A stretch of 64,000 bases of DNA from positions 6,373,726-6,437,725 of the forward strand of contig AP025062.1 in the NCBI GenBank assembly GCA_036186865.1. The letters are read 5' to 3'. Source of the DNA: Eustoma russellianum. Its lineage: Eukaryota > Streptophyta > Magnoliopsida > Gentianales > Gentianaceae. The position numbers were made by a program, and so were the translations under genes. This document shows, one piece after another, positions 23,475 through 34,489 of this stretch; position 1 is the stretch's first letter, and the number at the start of each line of letters is the position of its first letter. The notes beneath the pieces are model-generated. The model made no database searches, was not told the origin of the DNA, and saw only the letters and a program-made list of their open reading frames with translations.

Positions 23475-24328
23475 TGTTAGAAAAATGGAAGGATATGTTA
23501 ACCAAACAGGAAATATAAAGAGAATAGGAAAGTCGACACACAATGTTAGTTGTTATTTTTAAAGCTAAAAATTGCCTCCACCACGAGCGAGGTGTACTAC
23601 ACGGCACAAGTCTCCCAGGATATAACAGCTCCTTCCTATCGTCCGCTCTACGAGATGAAGATGAACTTGCATAGTAGTAATGTTTGATAATGAAGGAAAA
23701 GAAGAGGAGATAAGAGGGGGAGAGAATATTGCTGAAATTCTCAAGTTTTTGCAAAGTATATATTCTTTTATTCAAGATAGCAAGACCTACTATTTATAGA
23801 TCTTGGATTGTGTAAAACTACCTTTGAAACACCATATCAGCAGTAAACATAACCTCCATGTCAGTTACATAACGCTCATGTATGATAGGAGATGATTCTT
23901 GGATGAAAAGTTGCAACTTCAGCTGAACAGTCTTGACTTTTGGCACATCGATCGATCGATGTGATCCATGTGATCGATCTATGTTAGACAGTATACTCAC
24001 AATTGCACCCATACCACATCGATCGATCGATCTATGTTGGACAGTGTACTCCAACTTTGCATCCCGACCACATAGATCGATTAATGTATCGATCAATGTT
24101 ACATCGAACGATCGATATAATCGATCTATGTCTAACGGAATACTCAGCTTCATTTTTCAGCTTTTGAACTTTCATTTGGTTCGATCCAACTAGCACTTCG
24201 ATCAATTAAGTGAGTTCCTGCAAGTTCAAAGTTTTCTAAACATCTTTTAATCTCCCAAAAAACATCTCATATGCTCTTATATAAGTTTGGATCAAATTCT
24301 AAAGTACTTTAAACGTACTTTTCTAACA
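23475..24328 (-). repeat. 5' LTR of the copia element, with TATA box
   Basis: Starts TGTTAGAAAA on the minus strand and ends TTTTCTAACA. A TATA-like CTATAAATAGTAGG lies on the minus strand at about 23787-23800, so transcription would start near 23765 and run through gag. The U3 part (about 23940-24210) is rich in ATCGATCG palindromes. Confidence 0.9.
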
Positions 24329-24716
24329 TATTGTCCTCTTAAATTGCATTTTCCTCACTAGTTAAAATTAACAGATGATAGTTTATCCAGAAGTAATTTA
24401 AAATGTCCTAACATTATTGAATAGCTTGCCGTTGTATCCATTGTAGAGTTAACCTTTTCGAGGCCGTATGGATTTATGGTAGAGAATATTAGTGGTCATC
24501 AAACTATTTTTACATGAATAGTTTGTTTATTAAACTTCCTTTCGTGATATTTTGGCTATTATTCTTTTATATATATAGTATTACGGTACCTTGTGACTCA
24601 AAAAGACAAAAGTACTCATTTCTGGCTTATTTTTTGGAAAAAAAGAAAAACCCAAAGTGACCTTGATGTTACGTTTAAAAAGAAGAGTGACCAAAATAGC
24701 ACGAAGATTAGATGGC
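24329..24716. other. Unannotated spacer
   Basis: AT-rich sequence between the copia element and a MITE. I see no gene. Confidence 0.3.
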
Positions 24717-24911
24717 TGGCCAAAGGGATAGGATCCCCTTACCGTAAAGGTGTGCGGTGATGCGTGACCGCGCGACACGTGACAGCAAGGGGGCGGTGAG
24801 CCTAAATGCAGATGACCCTCATCTAACATCACCACCTCTTTGCTGCCACGTGTCGCGTGGTCACAAAGAAGGTGAGGAAAGTGGGAGTGAGGAGATCCCA
24901 ACCCCTGGCCA
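24717..24911. mobile_element. Fold-back MITE with G-box core
   Basis: The left end TGGCCAAAGGGATAGGATC and the right end GATCCCAACCCCTGGCCA are imperfect inverted repeats. Internally CGCGACACGTGACAGCAA (left) pairs with TTGCTGCCACGTGTCGCG (right). Total 195 bp, non-coding. It shares the CGACACGTGGCA core with the element at 55646-55833. Confidence 0.75.
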
Positions 24912-25099
24912 AAACGTTCATATAGAAATAATCTAGTCACCCATAATATACTTTGCCCTTGTAAATTTCTCTAGCCAACAGTAAATGGCACTTTGCTTTC
25001 AAATGAAAGTTTTCATGTGCCTGAAAATTCTTATATCAGTCTATATCATGCTGTATCAATCGTTTTCATTTTCAAATACAGATAAGGATACACTCTTCC

Positions 25100-25330
25100 T
25101 TAACTTTGAAATATGATGAAATAAAAGAAAATGAGTCACTAAATTGGCTACAATTATTATATTGTAAAATAGCAGTTGATCGATACAGCTTGACGCAATT
25201 TTCATTATGGGTCATCGGTAAACAACCTCTGTATGTTTCTAACACATGAGTATGGTTGCGTACACACGACCCTATACCCCGTTATAAACAGAAGACTCTA
25301 AGGTAATAAGTTAATGTTATTATTGTATCA
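25100..25330 (-). repeat. Dispersed repeat family R, copy 5
   Basis: Contains TGTATGTTTCTAACACATGAG, CCCCGTTATAAACAGAAG and the upstream TTGTAAAATAGCAGTTGATCG tail block, the reverse of the order in plus-strand copies. Confidence 0.65.
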
Positions 25331-25439
25331 TGTTGTACCCATGGACCTTCTCTAGTCCTTTCCTTTTCATGGCTGACCTTACCATGGTAAACTTATCCCC
25401 CCCCCCCCCACCCTCTCTTTCTCATGCAAGTCACAGAGT

Positions 25440-25645
25440 GGAGTGTAGACTCGGGTTAGAGATTGCCAATTAGAGGTCATGAGTTCGAATTCAAGGACAC
25501 GCACAGTGTGGGTGTTCCTCTGCTGCCAGACCAAGGCCTGGTTTGTGGGAGACACCTTGTGTGGGTAACTGTGTAAGATCTCACCCAATCTAAGAGGACG
25601 CTGGACTCTTGATTTACATCCTCCACGCAACTCTTTGGTGCTAGA
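25440..25645 (+). mobile_element. tRNA-derived SINE (second family)
   Basis: The plus strand shows an A-box-like TAGACTCGGGTTAGAG, a B-box-like AGTTCGAATTC, then CACAGTGTGGGTG, the AAGGCCTGG block and a TTGATTTACATCCTCC end. A 13-bp poly-C run (25397-25409) lies just upstream. Confidence 0.6.
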
Positions 25646-25689
25646 GCATTGGGAGCTATTTGGGTTGGGGTTCAACCTTTTGCCAAGAG

Positions 25690-26750
25690 AGTGGAGTGTA
25701 ATATCCAGTATCATTTGTACAAACGTTTACAAGGTCGCCTCGGATTGTTTCAGTAACATCCAGCCTCTGGTGGATTCTACACCCATTGATAAGTGCACTC
25801 CAGATGCTGGCATCTGCATACATGGTCATGATGACTTCATCTATGTCACCAGCTTGACTCATAAGATCTACTAGGCATCCATAATGTTCAGACCTGGTCT
25901 TTCAAACTCAGCATACAAGTCTACCAATGCTCGTGTCCCAAAATATCGCTCTCACGTCAAGGGCAGACCTAATAACAAAACCATGGAAAGACTTTCCTTC
26001 TTTCAGCCAACCTAACCGCGCACATGAACATACTATGCACATTGCTGTAACAGCATTAGGTTCCACATCATATCCCTGCATCTGTATAAATGTTTCCCAG
26101 ATGGTAACCATTTTGATGATAGCATGAGATAATTGCAGTCCATAAAGTACTTTTATCAATAGCCTGGTTAAAAAGCCTCTCCAAGCTATCTAAATCGCCA
26201 CATTTCCAATACATAGATACAAGTGAAGTATCCAAAGCCCCTTTACTATGAATAATCCTTCTCATCACAAAGCAATAAACTGACTTAACCAGCTAAGGTA
26301 ACCCCAACTCTGCACAAGCCTCAGCCGCACTAAGCATAGTAACTGAATCAATATCGGCATAGTGTCAAATACCTTCCATGCATTATCCAAGCATCCAATT
26401 TCACCATACATATTCAACAATGAGGTGTCAATAACAGAATCACCTTCATACCCACATCTGATGATTCTCCCGTGCACCTTCTAGCCAAAACTCAAATCAC
26501 TAATTCCAGAAAACAGAAAGATTGCTTCTCGATGAAAGCCGTTCCAAACATGGCATTCGATAATTACAACCCACATGAAAGAATCAGGATTTGAGAACTT
26601 CTCAAAGACCAATCTTGATGATTGAATGGAGCCCATATGGGCATAGGATTCTATGAGCTCGGTACCTTTTTGAGCATCTTTTTGGAAACCATAACTGTGA
26701 GATGGACATGTAATTGAGCAAGTTTTTTGATAGTTACGCAGGCGCTAAAT
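25690..26750 (-). pseudogene. PPR protein pseudogene (At1g69350-like)
   Basis: Minus-strand fragments in the right order match a PLS-class pentatricopeptide repeat protein: LAQLHVHLTVM near 26720, SSRLVFEKFSNPDSFMW near 26600, KVHGRIIRCGY near 26480, DTSLLNMYG, LKEGKSFHGFVIR near 25990, then ASIWSALINGCRIHQ and NDTGYYTPLS near 25700. They lie in several frames with stops between them and large internal deletions (about 1.06 kb against roughly 2.3 kb expected). The 3' end stops next to the SINE, so the E domain is lost. The likeness to Arabidopsis At1g69350 is from memory. PPR proteins bind organelle RNA; this copy cannot function. Confidence 0.8.
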
Positions 26751-27060
26751 TGCGGCATGTAAAGAGTCATAGTTATAGGTTGTAAGTGAAGTTCTACAAT
26801 CATTTGAGAAGTACGAAATCTCTGTTCCATGTTTTATCATAGGTTCTTGAATTTTCAGTACACACAATCACGATAGCGTTCACTAAAGAAGTTCCAACAT
26901 ATCAATAGAAGAAAGTAGTAAGCTTTTGCATTGGTGGCTTTGTATAGTTCTAAATTCTTAAGTTCATACCTACAAATGGCCTAATTTGCCTTCACCGTTC
27001 TTTCACTTCAACTCTTTTAAGTGGAGTCAAATCATCTTCCTTTTTATTATTTCTTAATTG
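26751..27060. other. Unannotated spacer
   Basis: AT-rich sequence between the PPR pseudogene and a SINE fragment; no gene seen. Confidence 0.3.
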
Positions 27061-27136
27061 GGGCGTTCCCAGTGCACTAGGTTCCAGCATTTGTGCAGAG
27101 TTTGAGAAGAGACCAAAGCCTTATCCTACACTTTAT
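27061..27136 (-). mobile_element. Au-type SINE fragment
   Basis: GGGCGTTCCCAGTGCACTAG and TTTGTGCAGAG followed by TTATCCTACACTTTAT match the 3' half of the Au-type copy at 28172-28357. The tRNA-like part is missing. Confidence 0.6.
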
Positions 27137-27588
27137 ACTATTTACCAAAAAACACACATTGAAAGGTATGATATGTGATGCTAAGTTGATTCAAATAATC
27201 TCCCTCTTTGTTTCCACCTTAATTCACAACTGCAGTTTTCATTTTTCTTTTTTGGAAAAAAGGATTTCTGCAAGAACACACCATACCTCCATATGTGCAC
27301 TTCTATAAACATAGAGAGGTATGGTGTACAACAGACCACATGGCTTCTTCTTTTTAAGACCAGCACATGGCTTTCAATATGCAACATGAGTCCACGTAAA
27401 ATGTACAATTGACACCTCAAATCATACAAAAAAAAAACTCCTAAAATTGTACACTCAAAATTAGATTCTCTAGTATCATGTTTTGGCAACATAGTGCAGG
27501 AGATCAATCATTTCCAATTATTTAGTAAGACTTACAGCTTCTTGTCACCATCCAACGATAAATCATACAGCACAATCCACGCGTTTAC

Positions 27589-30557
27589 TTAATTTTGTTC
27601 GTCTTGTGAACCGTTAGTTATCTCATGACGGGGTCTGTCGTATTTCTCCCTTAGCTGTTTGATGGGGATGAAGTCTCCAGCAGCATCCGTACCATAAAAT
27701 AGAAACGAGGCATAAGGATGATCAAACCTTTCCTGCACGATTGGCAAGAAATATTAAGCATAAGATGGCATAGGCATGGAGATACATACAACAAGGGGCA
27801 CAACTCTGCTCACCATGTCCGGTTGGTCAGGAACAATTAAATTTTCTTCTGCTACTGCAAGATCCAAAAACAGGCGCAAGCCAGAGGAGTTCAATATGCA
27901 AAATGATGTATTTCCAGTTCAAGCAAAAACAAATTCCACTATAGGAATTCCAGCTGAAGCAAAGACACAATTTAAGAGTAAGTAAATAAGTACCATAGGC
28001 GATTAACAAGTTCGGATCTGCACGCACATCAACTAGAACCTGCTCAATCAAATAGCCAAAAAAACAAGGCTGCTGTTTAGAAAATGCAAACCTTCTGATA
28101 CATTTGGAAAAAGATAAAAACAACTGCTAATAACTCTGGTACCAAACCTTCCGATGCAAACAATAAATAAAAAAAGGGTGTTCCTAGTGCATTAGGCTCC
28201 CACATTTGCACAGGGTCCGGGAGGCCCGGATCGTTTCGCGATGTGATGTATGCAGCCTTACCCTACACTTTGTGCAATAGGCTGTTTTCTACGGCTCGAA
28301 CCTGTGACCTCAAGGTCACAAAGCAGCAACCTTACCAGTTGCGCTCCAAGCCCTTGTAAACAGTAAATAAATAAATGAACAAATAAGAGGCCTACTACAA
28401 ATGATTGAATACAAATCTACGGCATTACATAGACCAGAAATGTATGATCCAATAAAGCCACCACTTATATGTTGGAAGAATGCAAGCTATCAATATTTCA
28501 GTTATGTAGAAGAAATCAGTCAACTGCAGACCTGATAAAATGGCTGATCGGGGCCATGAATCAACTTATCGACTTGTGCATTCTCCATCCATGACTTGGA
28601 CTCACAGCACATTGGATCCATCCCACAAATTACTGCTCGATATCCTGCACCCACAAAGACATGTTTACACCCCCCAAAGACAACAATCAAAATTGAGGGG
28701 GAAAGACTCATAACGGCAGATCCTGATTTCTGACATGTACAAAACACAGCAGGAAAAATAGCCAACGTACATGAGGTAACTTTGATAAAGAAAAGCTAAA
28801 CCCAAAGAACCCACTTAGACAAGAACATGACTAGTCATTCAGTATGACAGTAGGCTGATCATTCCACCCCTATTGTTATTAATCTCTTCTAAGAGTCACC
28901 TTGTTTTATTGCTCCTCAGAAAAATGAAAAATAGAATTGCTAAGATGTCCAACAAAGACCAGTATACTCCGGCTGCAATGAACTCCTTACCTCCCTCGGT
29001 AATGAGTTTATAAGGAACCAAAGATGAACCTTTCCCCTAAAATAAAAGTTTTAACATCACTGCAGAACACTTATTTCGTGTACGCGTATTCTATATATTT
29101 TAAAAGCTCGTGTTATTGAAAAAAGGCTATTCTTTCTTTCACATGCCAAAGTGGTTTCTCATCCAGGTAGTGTCCAGCCCAACAATTGAAACTTCAATAT
29201 TTCCAAACAGATTGAAAGATCAAGCAATTTTCTGCTTGCGTGACCAACTTTTGATACCTACACTGTTCTCTTAGGCTAATATCTTCAAGCAATCTTTTTG
29301 ACAAGGACATTCAAATGAAGTGTGTTCTAACTGAATCGAAACTAATGCTACTCTGACCAGTACATTTACGAGTAGAGTACATTGTATTTGGTAATTGCTG
29401 CAATGAGTTTTCCACTTGATTTGATTTAATCGTTAAATATAACTTTTAATATATGTACTCAAGTATAAAACATCAACAGAAAGCCAAAGTGAAAATGCGT
29501 CCAGTAAGACAATCTTCTACCAAATGTCTTATGCCTGATTTTCTGCCCCAAACGAAATGCATATTTAGCATTCTCGTATGCTTGAGCTTTGACCGAAGCA
29601 GCTAAGGACTCTGCCTCAAGTTTTGAGATTGCATCTCGTAATTCAGCTGCCAAACCATAGTTCTCACTTTGAACTGCATTCTGAAGGTCTGCACTGGAAC
29701 AAACAATAACCAGAAAGTACACAAGTTACAAAGAGTAGCATAACCATCCAGAATGAAGGCACCAAGGAATGTGAGTAAGCCTATATAAGTCGAGGATTAT
29801 GGAAGACACACCGTAGGCGTAAGATGCGAATAGCCATATCTTGAGCTTCACTCTTTGAGCCTGATCCCCTTCTTGCTTCTTGCTGTTTAACCACTTGCTC
29901 TTCCACCTTCCAAACAGAGATTCAATGAGCATGTAAGAGAAAAGAGATATAACTCTGATATCTATATTAGTAAATTTGTACTAAGAAAAGGTGATAAAAG
30001 AAAACCTCAGCTAGCTTGGTTCTCAACTGTTTTGCAATTTCATACTGCTCCAAATTCAAAGCATACTGCAGGTTAAAGTCATATTAAAACGCCTTTGCTC
30101 ACCGAGGAGGAAAAAGAATCTTCCAACTGAACAACAACCTAAAATTCCATTGCTTCTAGCAGAAATGTAAGATGAAGCATGCAGCCCCGGTGTATAGTGA
30201 GATCAGAGGGGATGAGAAAACCTGAACTCTAGTTGCCAAATCCAGTTGAAAGAAGAACATCAAAATATCCTCATTTGCAGTTTCACTACGCTCTGATGTT
30301 GCATCGAACCCTTCTTCATTTTTGTTAAATAGCCATCCAGCTTGAGCCCTTACATCTCGACATGCATGTGTATAAGAATGATCAGTGACGGATGAGCTTA
30401 GCCGGAAAGAATGGAAAAGCTTGTGCCTTACAATCAGAGAATCAACACTACTGGCTTCTCTCGTAAGCCTAAAACCTCTTCTCCAAACTGGAATGTCTCC
30501 AGCACAACTGCAGTATCTAAAGGTAGCCAAGGTGCCAGCTGATAAACCTTCGACCAT
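27589..30557 (-). CDS. CLPF: Chloroplast Clp protease adaptor ClpF-like (UVR + YccV), 335 aa
   Basis: Eight exons on the minus strand: 30557-30222, 30065-30006, 29906-29812, 29693-29521, 28644-28532, 28039-27994, 27854-27814 and 27732-27589. All have GT-AG borders and the phases join without a stop. Residues 1 to about 60 are Ser/Arg-rich and look like a transit peptide. Two UVR-like helical stretches follow (about 113-135, YALNLEQYEIAKQLRTKLAE; about 165-193). The C-terminal YccV domain spans about 208-320 (FRLGQKIRHKTFGYRAV, FYQVLVDVRADPNLL, FDHPYASFLFYG). The architecture and length match Arabidopsis ClpF (At2g03390, recalled), which works with ClpS1 to deliver substrates to the stromal ClpC chaperone. 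Intron 5 carries an Au-type SINE. I see no lesion. Function is by homology. Confidence 0.93.
28172..28357 (-). mobile_element. Au-type SINE in a ClpF intron
   Basis: The minus strand shows the A-box region GGAGCGCAACTGGTAAGG, the B box GGTTCGAGCCG, then ACAGCCTATTGCACAAAGTG and the 3' block CACTAGGAACACCC. Target duplication AAACAATAAATAAA (28158-28171) and AAACAGTAAATAAA (28358-28371), 13 of 14 identical. Best-preserved Au-type copy in the window. Confidence 0.85.
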
Positions 30558-32164
30558 AGCTTGTAGCAGAGAAGCACCTCAAGTAGCTACTCAAAGAAGA
30601 CTCTGACGCTAACAATCCTTTGCAACTGCCTTGTTCTCTTCTAGCTTCTCAGAAGACTACAAAACAAAATATAAAGGATGCTATAAAGAGAACAAATGAA
30701 ACAGATATGTACAGGACTCCATCAACAAGTTCATATGTGAATCACAAGAACCATATGTCATTTTACTTTCTTTTATTTTCCTTTTCTTCACTTTTTCATA
30801 AACTAAGCATCTTGCTCTGTAGCTATTGTACAGTACCACTAGTTAGAATGCTAAATTACTACTATAAGAGACATATTATTCCCATATTATGTCGAATCAA
30901 GAGCTGATAGAGTTTCAAAAACAATAACATGAACACTTGTTAGTAAAAGAAAGACGCAAAAATGTAAAGATAATTAGAGCATATTAGATTCCATTTCAGT
31001 ACTCAGAAAACAGTTAAAGTGACGTGTAAAAAGGAAAACGACAGAAAAGAGGCTTAAAACTATATTGTTAGTCCAGCTAATCCAGTGAATTAAACACTTG
31101 TTAGAATTTCCCCAATAACAGGAGCCTGAATCAAGAACCCCCTTCTTTCAGGTCTCCAACTGACATACACATAAATTTCAACTCTTTTCACCTGTCACAT
31201 TGGCTTTCCATTATCCCTCTGAATGTATATGTTCCTAGTCCATGGGTTCTGAATGCAGAATTTATGTCAATAACTTCGTCGTTACCTCAAGATCAGCAAT
31301 TTCATGCTTCTTACCACAAAATTAAATGTTAAATGATACTTTCTAATTGGTTAATCAAATAGATGAAATTCACATGAATACTCACACTTAAATCGAAACC
31401 TTCCAATTGAATTCCAAGTTTCCGACCAACTAAAAGGCGAAAGATGAACACTCCAAAACAGTGTACCTGATACCTGAGGACTAACCCGATTCCCAGAATT
31501 TAGGCTTCCAAACCTTCTCCAGTGAAATATGGAATTTAGGCTTCGCTCAGAAAAACCTCTAAATCCGGGCGTTCCTCAAAATTATAATAATTTCTAAAAG
31601 AAAGAAAAATGAAAAACGGTAGCTTAAGCGCCTCATGTTCCTTTGCGTTATTTCCTTTTTTTTTATTTAAATGTGGGTCGTCCTGAATAACCCTGATACT
31701 TCTGATTTTCTTTTTCTTAGCTAGTCGAAGGATTGAATTGATTGATATTATCATCATGATCATTATTCGTAATGAATGATATGCACATGACGTTACATAA
31801 CAGAGATATATGATATATAATACGTGATAAGTACATAAAAGAACAACTACGATTATATTTTTTTGTTTAAAAAATATTGTTATAGTTTAAATTAAGTATA
31901 ATTTAATAAAAGTAAATTATTTTAGTTATTTTTATTCTATCTTTAATTGGTTAACTGAGTTAAACTAGATAATTCATGTGATAAACTATCTAAAAAAATC
32001 ATGTGGGAAACTACAAAAACTATATAAGTGTTATTTGAAAAGGTCGTATGTAAACTTTGACTGCTAAATATTATCACTTTTAAAAAATGAACAATATTTT
32101 TAGTACAAACCAAAATGAAATCATCACCATCACCCTATTGTCTTAGAGGATCCTTTTTATGGCG
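30558..32164. other. 5' flank of ClpF-like gene and AT-rich spacer
   Basis: The sequence directly upstream of the ClpF start should hold its 5' UTR and promoter (minus strand), possibly with a further 5' UTR intron, but I cannot fix a transcription start. The part at 31790-32160 is very AT-rich. No other gene is seen. Confidence 0.35.
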
Positions 32165-32345
32165 GATACGGGAGGGGCAAATGTACGCAATCATACTCAT
32201 ATGTTAAAAACACAGAGGTTGTTTCCTAATGACCCATAATAAAAATTACGTCAAGATGTATCGATCAACTGCTACTTTACAATATAAGAAATACAGCCAA
32301 TTTAGTGAATCATTTTGCTTTATTCCATTATATTTAAAAGTGAGT
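32165..32345 (+). repeat. Dispersed repeat family R, copy 6
   Basis: GTACGCAATCATACTCATATG, GAGGTTGTTTCCTAATGACC, GATGTATCGATCAACTGC and CTTTACAATATAAGAAAT occur in the family order. A TTTTGCTTTATTCC tail follows. Confidence 0.65.
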
Positions 32346-32786
32346 GGAATAACAATTAAAAAATAGCAATATAAACGTCAATTGGAATCGAAGCCAAAAT
32401 GTGCAAATGTCAAACTGGACTTTCTTTTTTTTTCTTCTTTTTTCGTTCCACTTATTTTAGTTTCTGAAACCGGGGGACAACGAGAATTCATTGACAAATG
32501 TGTCGATGCATTAGATCTCACTAACGTAGGAGCACGTTAGGCTCCTTTGCATCCTCCACAAATACTTTTTAAGACTGAGACGGTGAAAACACTTGAAGTG
32601 AAAGATTTCACCTTTTGTTCCAAGAATTCATCGGCATTAACTTCTGTTAAAAAAAAATTCTGGTTCTTTCTTTTCGTAGAGGAAAAAGGTTTATGGTTAA
32701 TCAGTGGTAGTTGCCCATTTGTAGAAATGCCAGAATGTCAATGAATCCGACAAGTGTTAATATAAGGAGCAATTTTATTTTCACCC

Positions 32787-33792
32787 TGACGAACCTATAA
32801 ACTGAATACTGGATACGACAAGTAATTCTATTCAGCCAATAACAGTCAACGTTATTGGACCCCAATACTGGCCGCAGTCCAATTCAGCTCGGCTAGTTTA
32901 GTTCCGCCCATGAAGTTCTTTTGCTGAGCTAATAGGCCGACCTGGCCTAGAAGACATTCCCAGCATGCCTCGGTCAGTTCAGCTCAGCCACGACTTGAGG
33001 TCCAAATCAGCATGTCCAAGCCTCACAGTTCAGCACGACTGTCCAATCCTAACACTTCAGTGAGGCCTAAGGATATGTCCAGTCAGAACTTACCCCAGGT
33101 CAGCTACTCAAGAAGCCAGAGCCGATATCTTTTAGATCAGCTTGGCAGAACACCGTGTACCAATTTCAGCATGCTACCCTTGTCTCGGTTTTCTAGCTTA
33201 ATTGTTTGGGCAGTACCTCAGCTCGGCCACGGCATACTTAGGTAGACACCTGCCAGCCAACGGCCTTGGCCATGCAGCGCGACATGTGGCAACACGTGGC
33301 CACCATGCAGACAGGAACTGCCGGTAGCACAGCCATGTGTCACCACGTTGCAGCCATGCAAGCGAAAGCTGCTAACAGAGCAGCCATGTGTCATCATCAT
33401 ACTGCTCCTTGCTATGCAACCTCTACTCCAACATCTATAAAAGGAGCATTCCCCCACATGAGGTCGGACCAAGCTAAGTTTAGGTTAAACTGAAGCTCAA
33501 TTAAGCTGAATTAGAGCTAGCTTGAACCACGCCCAGCTCTTCCCCAGTAAAAACAACCACTCTCTCTATAAAGAGAACACCTTCCAGGTTGTTTTCAACC
33601 TCCACTTTCAATTTATATTCATACAATCATGTTCATAACTGACTTGAGCATCGGAGGGTTTTCCCCCGGACAGTAGCCCTGTGTCTCTAACGTTGTCTTC
33701 CCCTCGCAGGTTCCAGAAAAAGCTTAACGAGAAGCTAACGGTATTGTTCCTGGATCACCTCTGATCCACCTGGCGAAAATCCGGCTTCGTCA
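32787..33792 (+). repeat. Solo gypsy LTR, related to the complete element
   Basis: The right half carries the family signature: ACTTGAGCATCGGAGGGTTT, then CCCCGGACAG, a CGCAGGTTCC segment, and ATCCGGCTTCGTCA at the end. The most consistent left end is TG at 32787, with CACCC before and CACCT after as an imperfect 5-bp duplication. No primer-binding site follows the right end, so it is solo. A TATA-like CTATAAAAGG lies at 33436-33445 and TCTATAAAGAG at about 33564. The left boundary is tentative. Confidence 0.7.
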
Positions 33793-33865
33793 CACCTCTT
33801 GCGGTCTGGTAAAATAACAAAAAAAAAAAACCTATGACATATACAAAAGGCTTATTATACCCTAT

Positions 33866-33968
33866 GACATATACAACACCTCCGACATTGTAATCGACAA
33901 ACGAGCGCTTAGTTTGTACTCCGTGACATATACAACACCTCCGACATTGTAATTGACAAACGAGCACT
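33866..33968 (+). repeat. 58-bp tandem duplication
   Basis: The 45-bp block starting GACATATACAACACCTCCGA occurs at 33866 and 33924 with three differences. Non-coding. Confidence 0.85.
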
Positions 33969-34489
33969 CAAGAGAGACTGGCAGAAGTTAATGGACGTTA
34001 CAGTTTTTTTTATTTTGAACCCAGCAAATTGCTGAAATAATCAATCACGCTTCACTTAACTAAACCACAACAGCGGGAAATTTGACCAACGATAAAAGAG
34101 TGCAAATGCCAGTACTTACTCATGGAAGGTGTCATGATTTATTCGAGCAAGGCAAGTTTACCAACTACTGCCAGGTCCATTTTACAGCAGCATCTCTCAT
34201 AAAAGAACTACCCACGAGATGTACTCTCTAAAATCTAGTTGCGAACTCAATCATCTCGCATATGATAATCATTTTAACCGACGTATTTAGTATCTACAGG
34301 CCATACACTTCAATGATATTTGGTAGACATGGTTGAAAGGCCACGCTTTGTGCAAGCTAATGAAAAGCAACATGTGTAGCCGATGGCTTTGCCAGCAAAA
34401 TTATGGATTTTACTTGCCCACAATTAAAACAGCTTCAAATTCTGAGATTTTGCTGTAGTTCACTTTTTCCACTTCAAGAATCCAGGTAT
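33969..34489. other. 3' flank of the PAP gene
   Basis: Non-coding sequence that should include the PAP 3' UTR (minus strand, directly below 34490). No other gene is visible. Confidence 0.4.

Larger units (their letters stand above)
19052..24328 (-). mobile_element. Decayed Ty1/copia LTR retrotransposon
   Basis: Two LTRs of about 850 bp (19052-19901 and 23475-24328), each with TGTT...AACA ends, flank minus-strand copia gag, protease, integrase and reverse transcriptase remnants in the order gag-PR-INT-RT. A purine tract (TTGGGAGGAT on the minus strand) adjoins the 3' LTR at 19902-19911. The leader between the 5' LTR and the gag ATG is only 26 nt and has no recognisable primer site. Flanks GGTTG and TATTG do not form a clear duplication. 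The LTRs differ at many sites, so the insertion is old. The copy is non-functional. Confidence 0.88.

Noticed and set aside
19047..24333. Target duplication of the copia element (GGTTG and TATTG)
   Set aside because: Only three of five bases match, which could be chance; reported as unclear.
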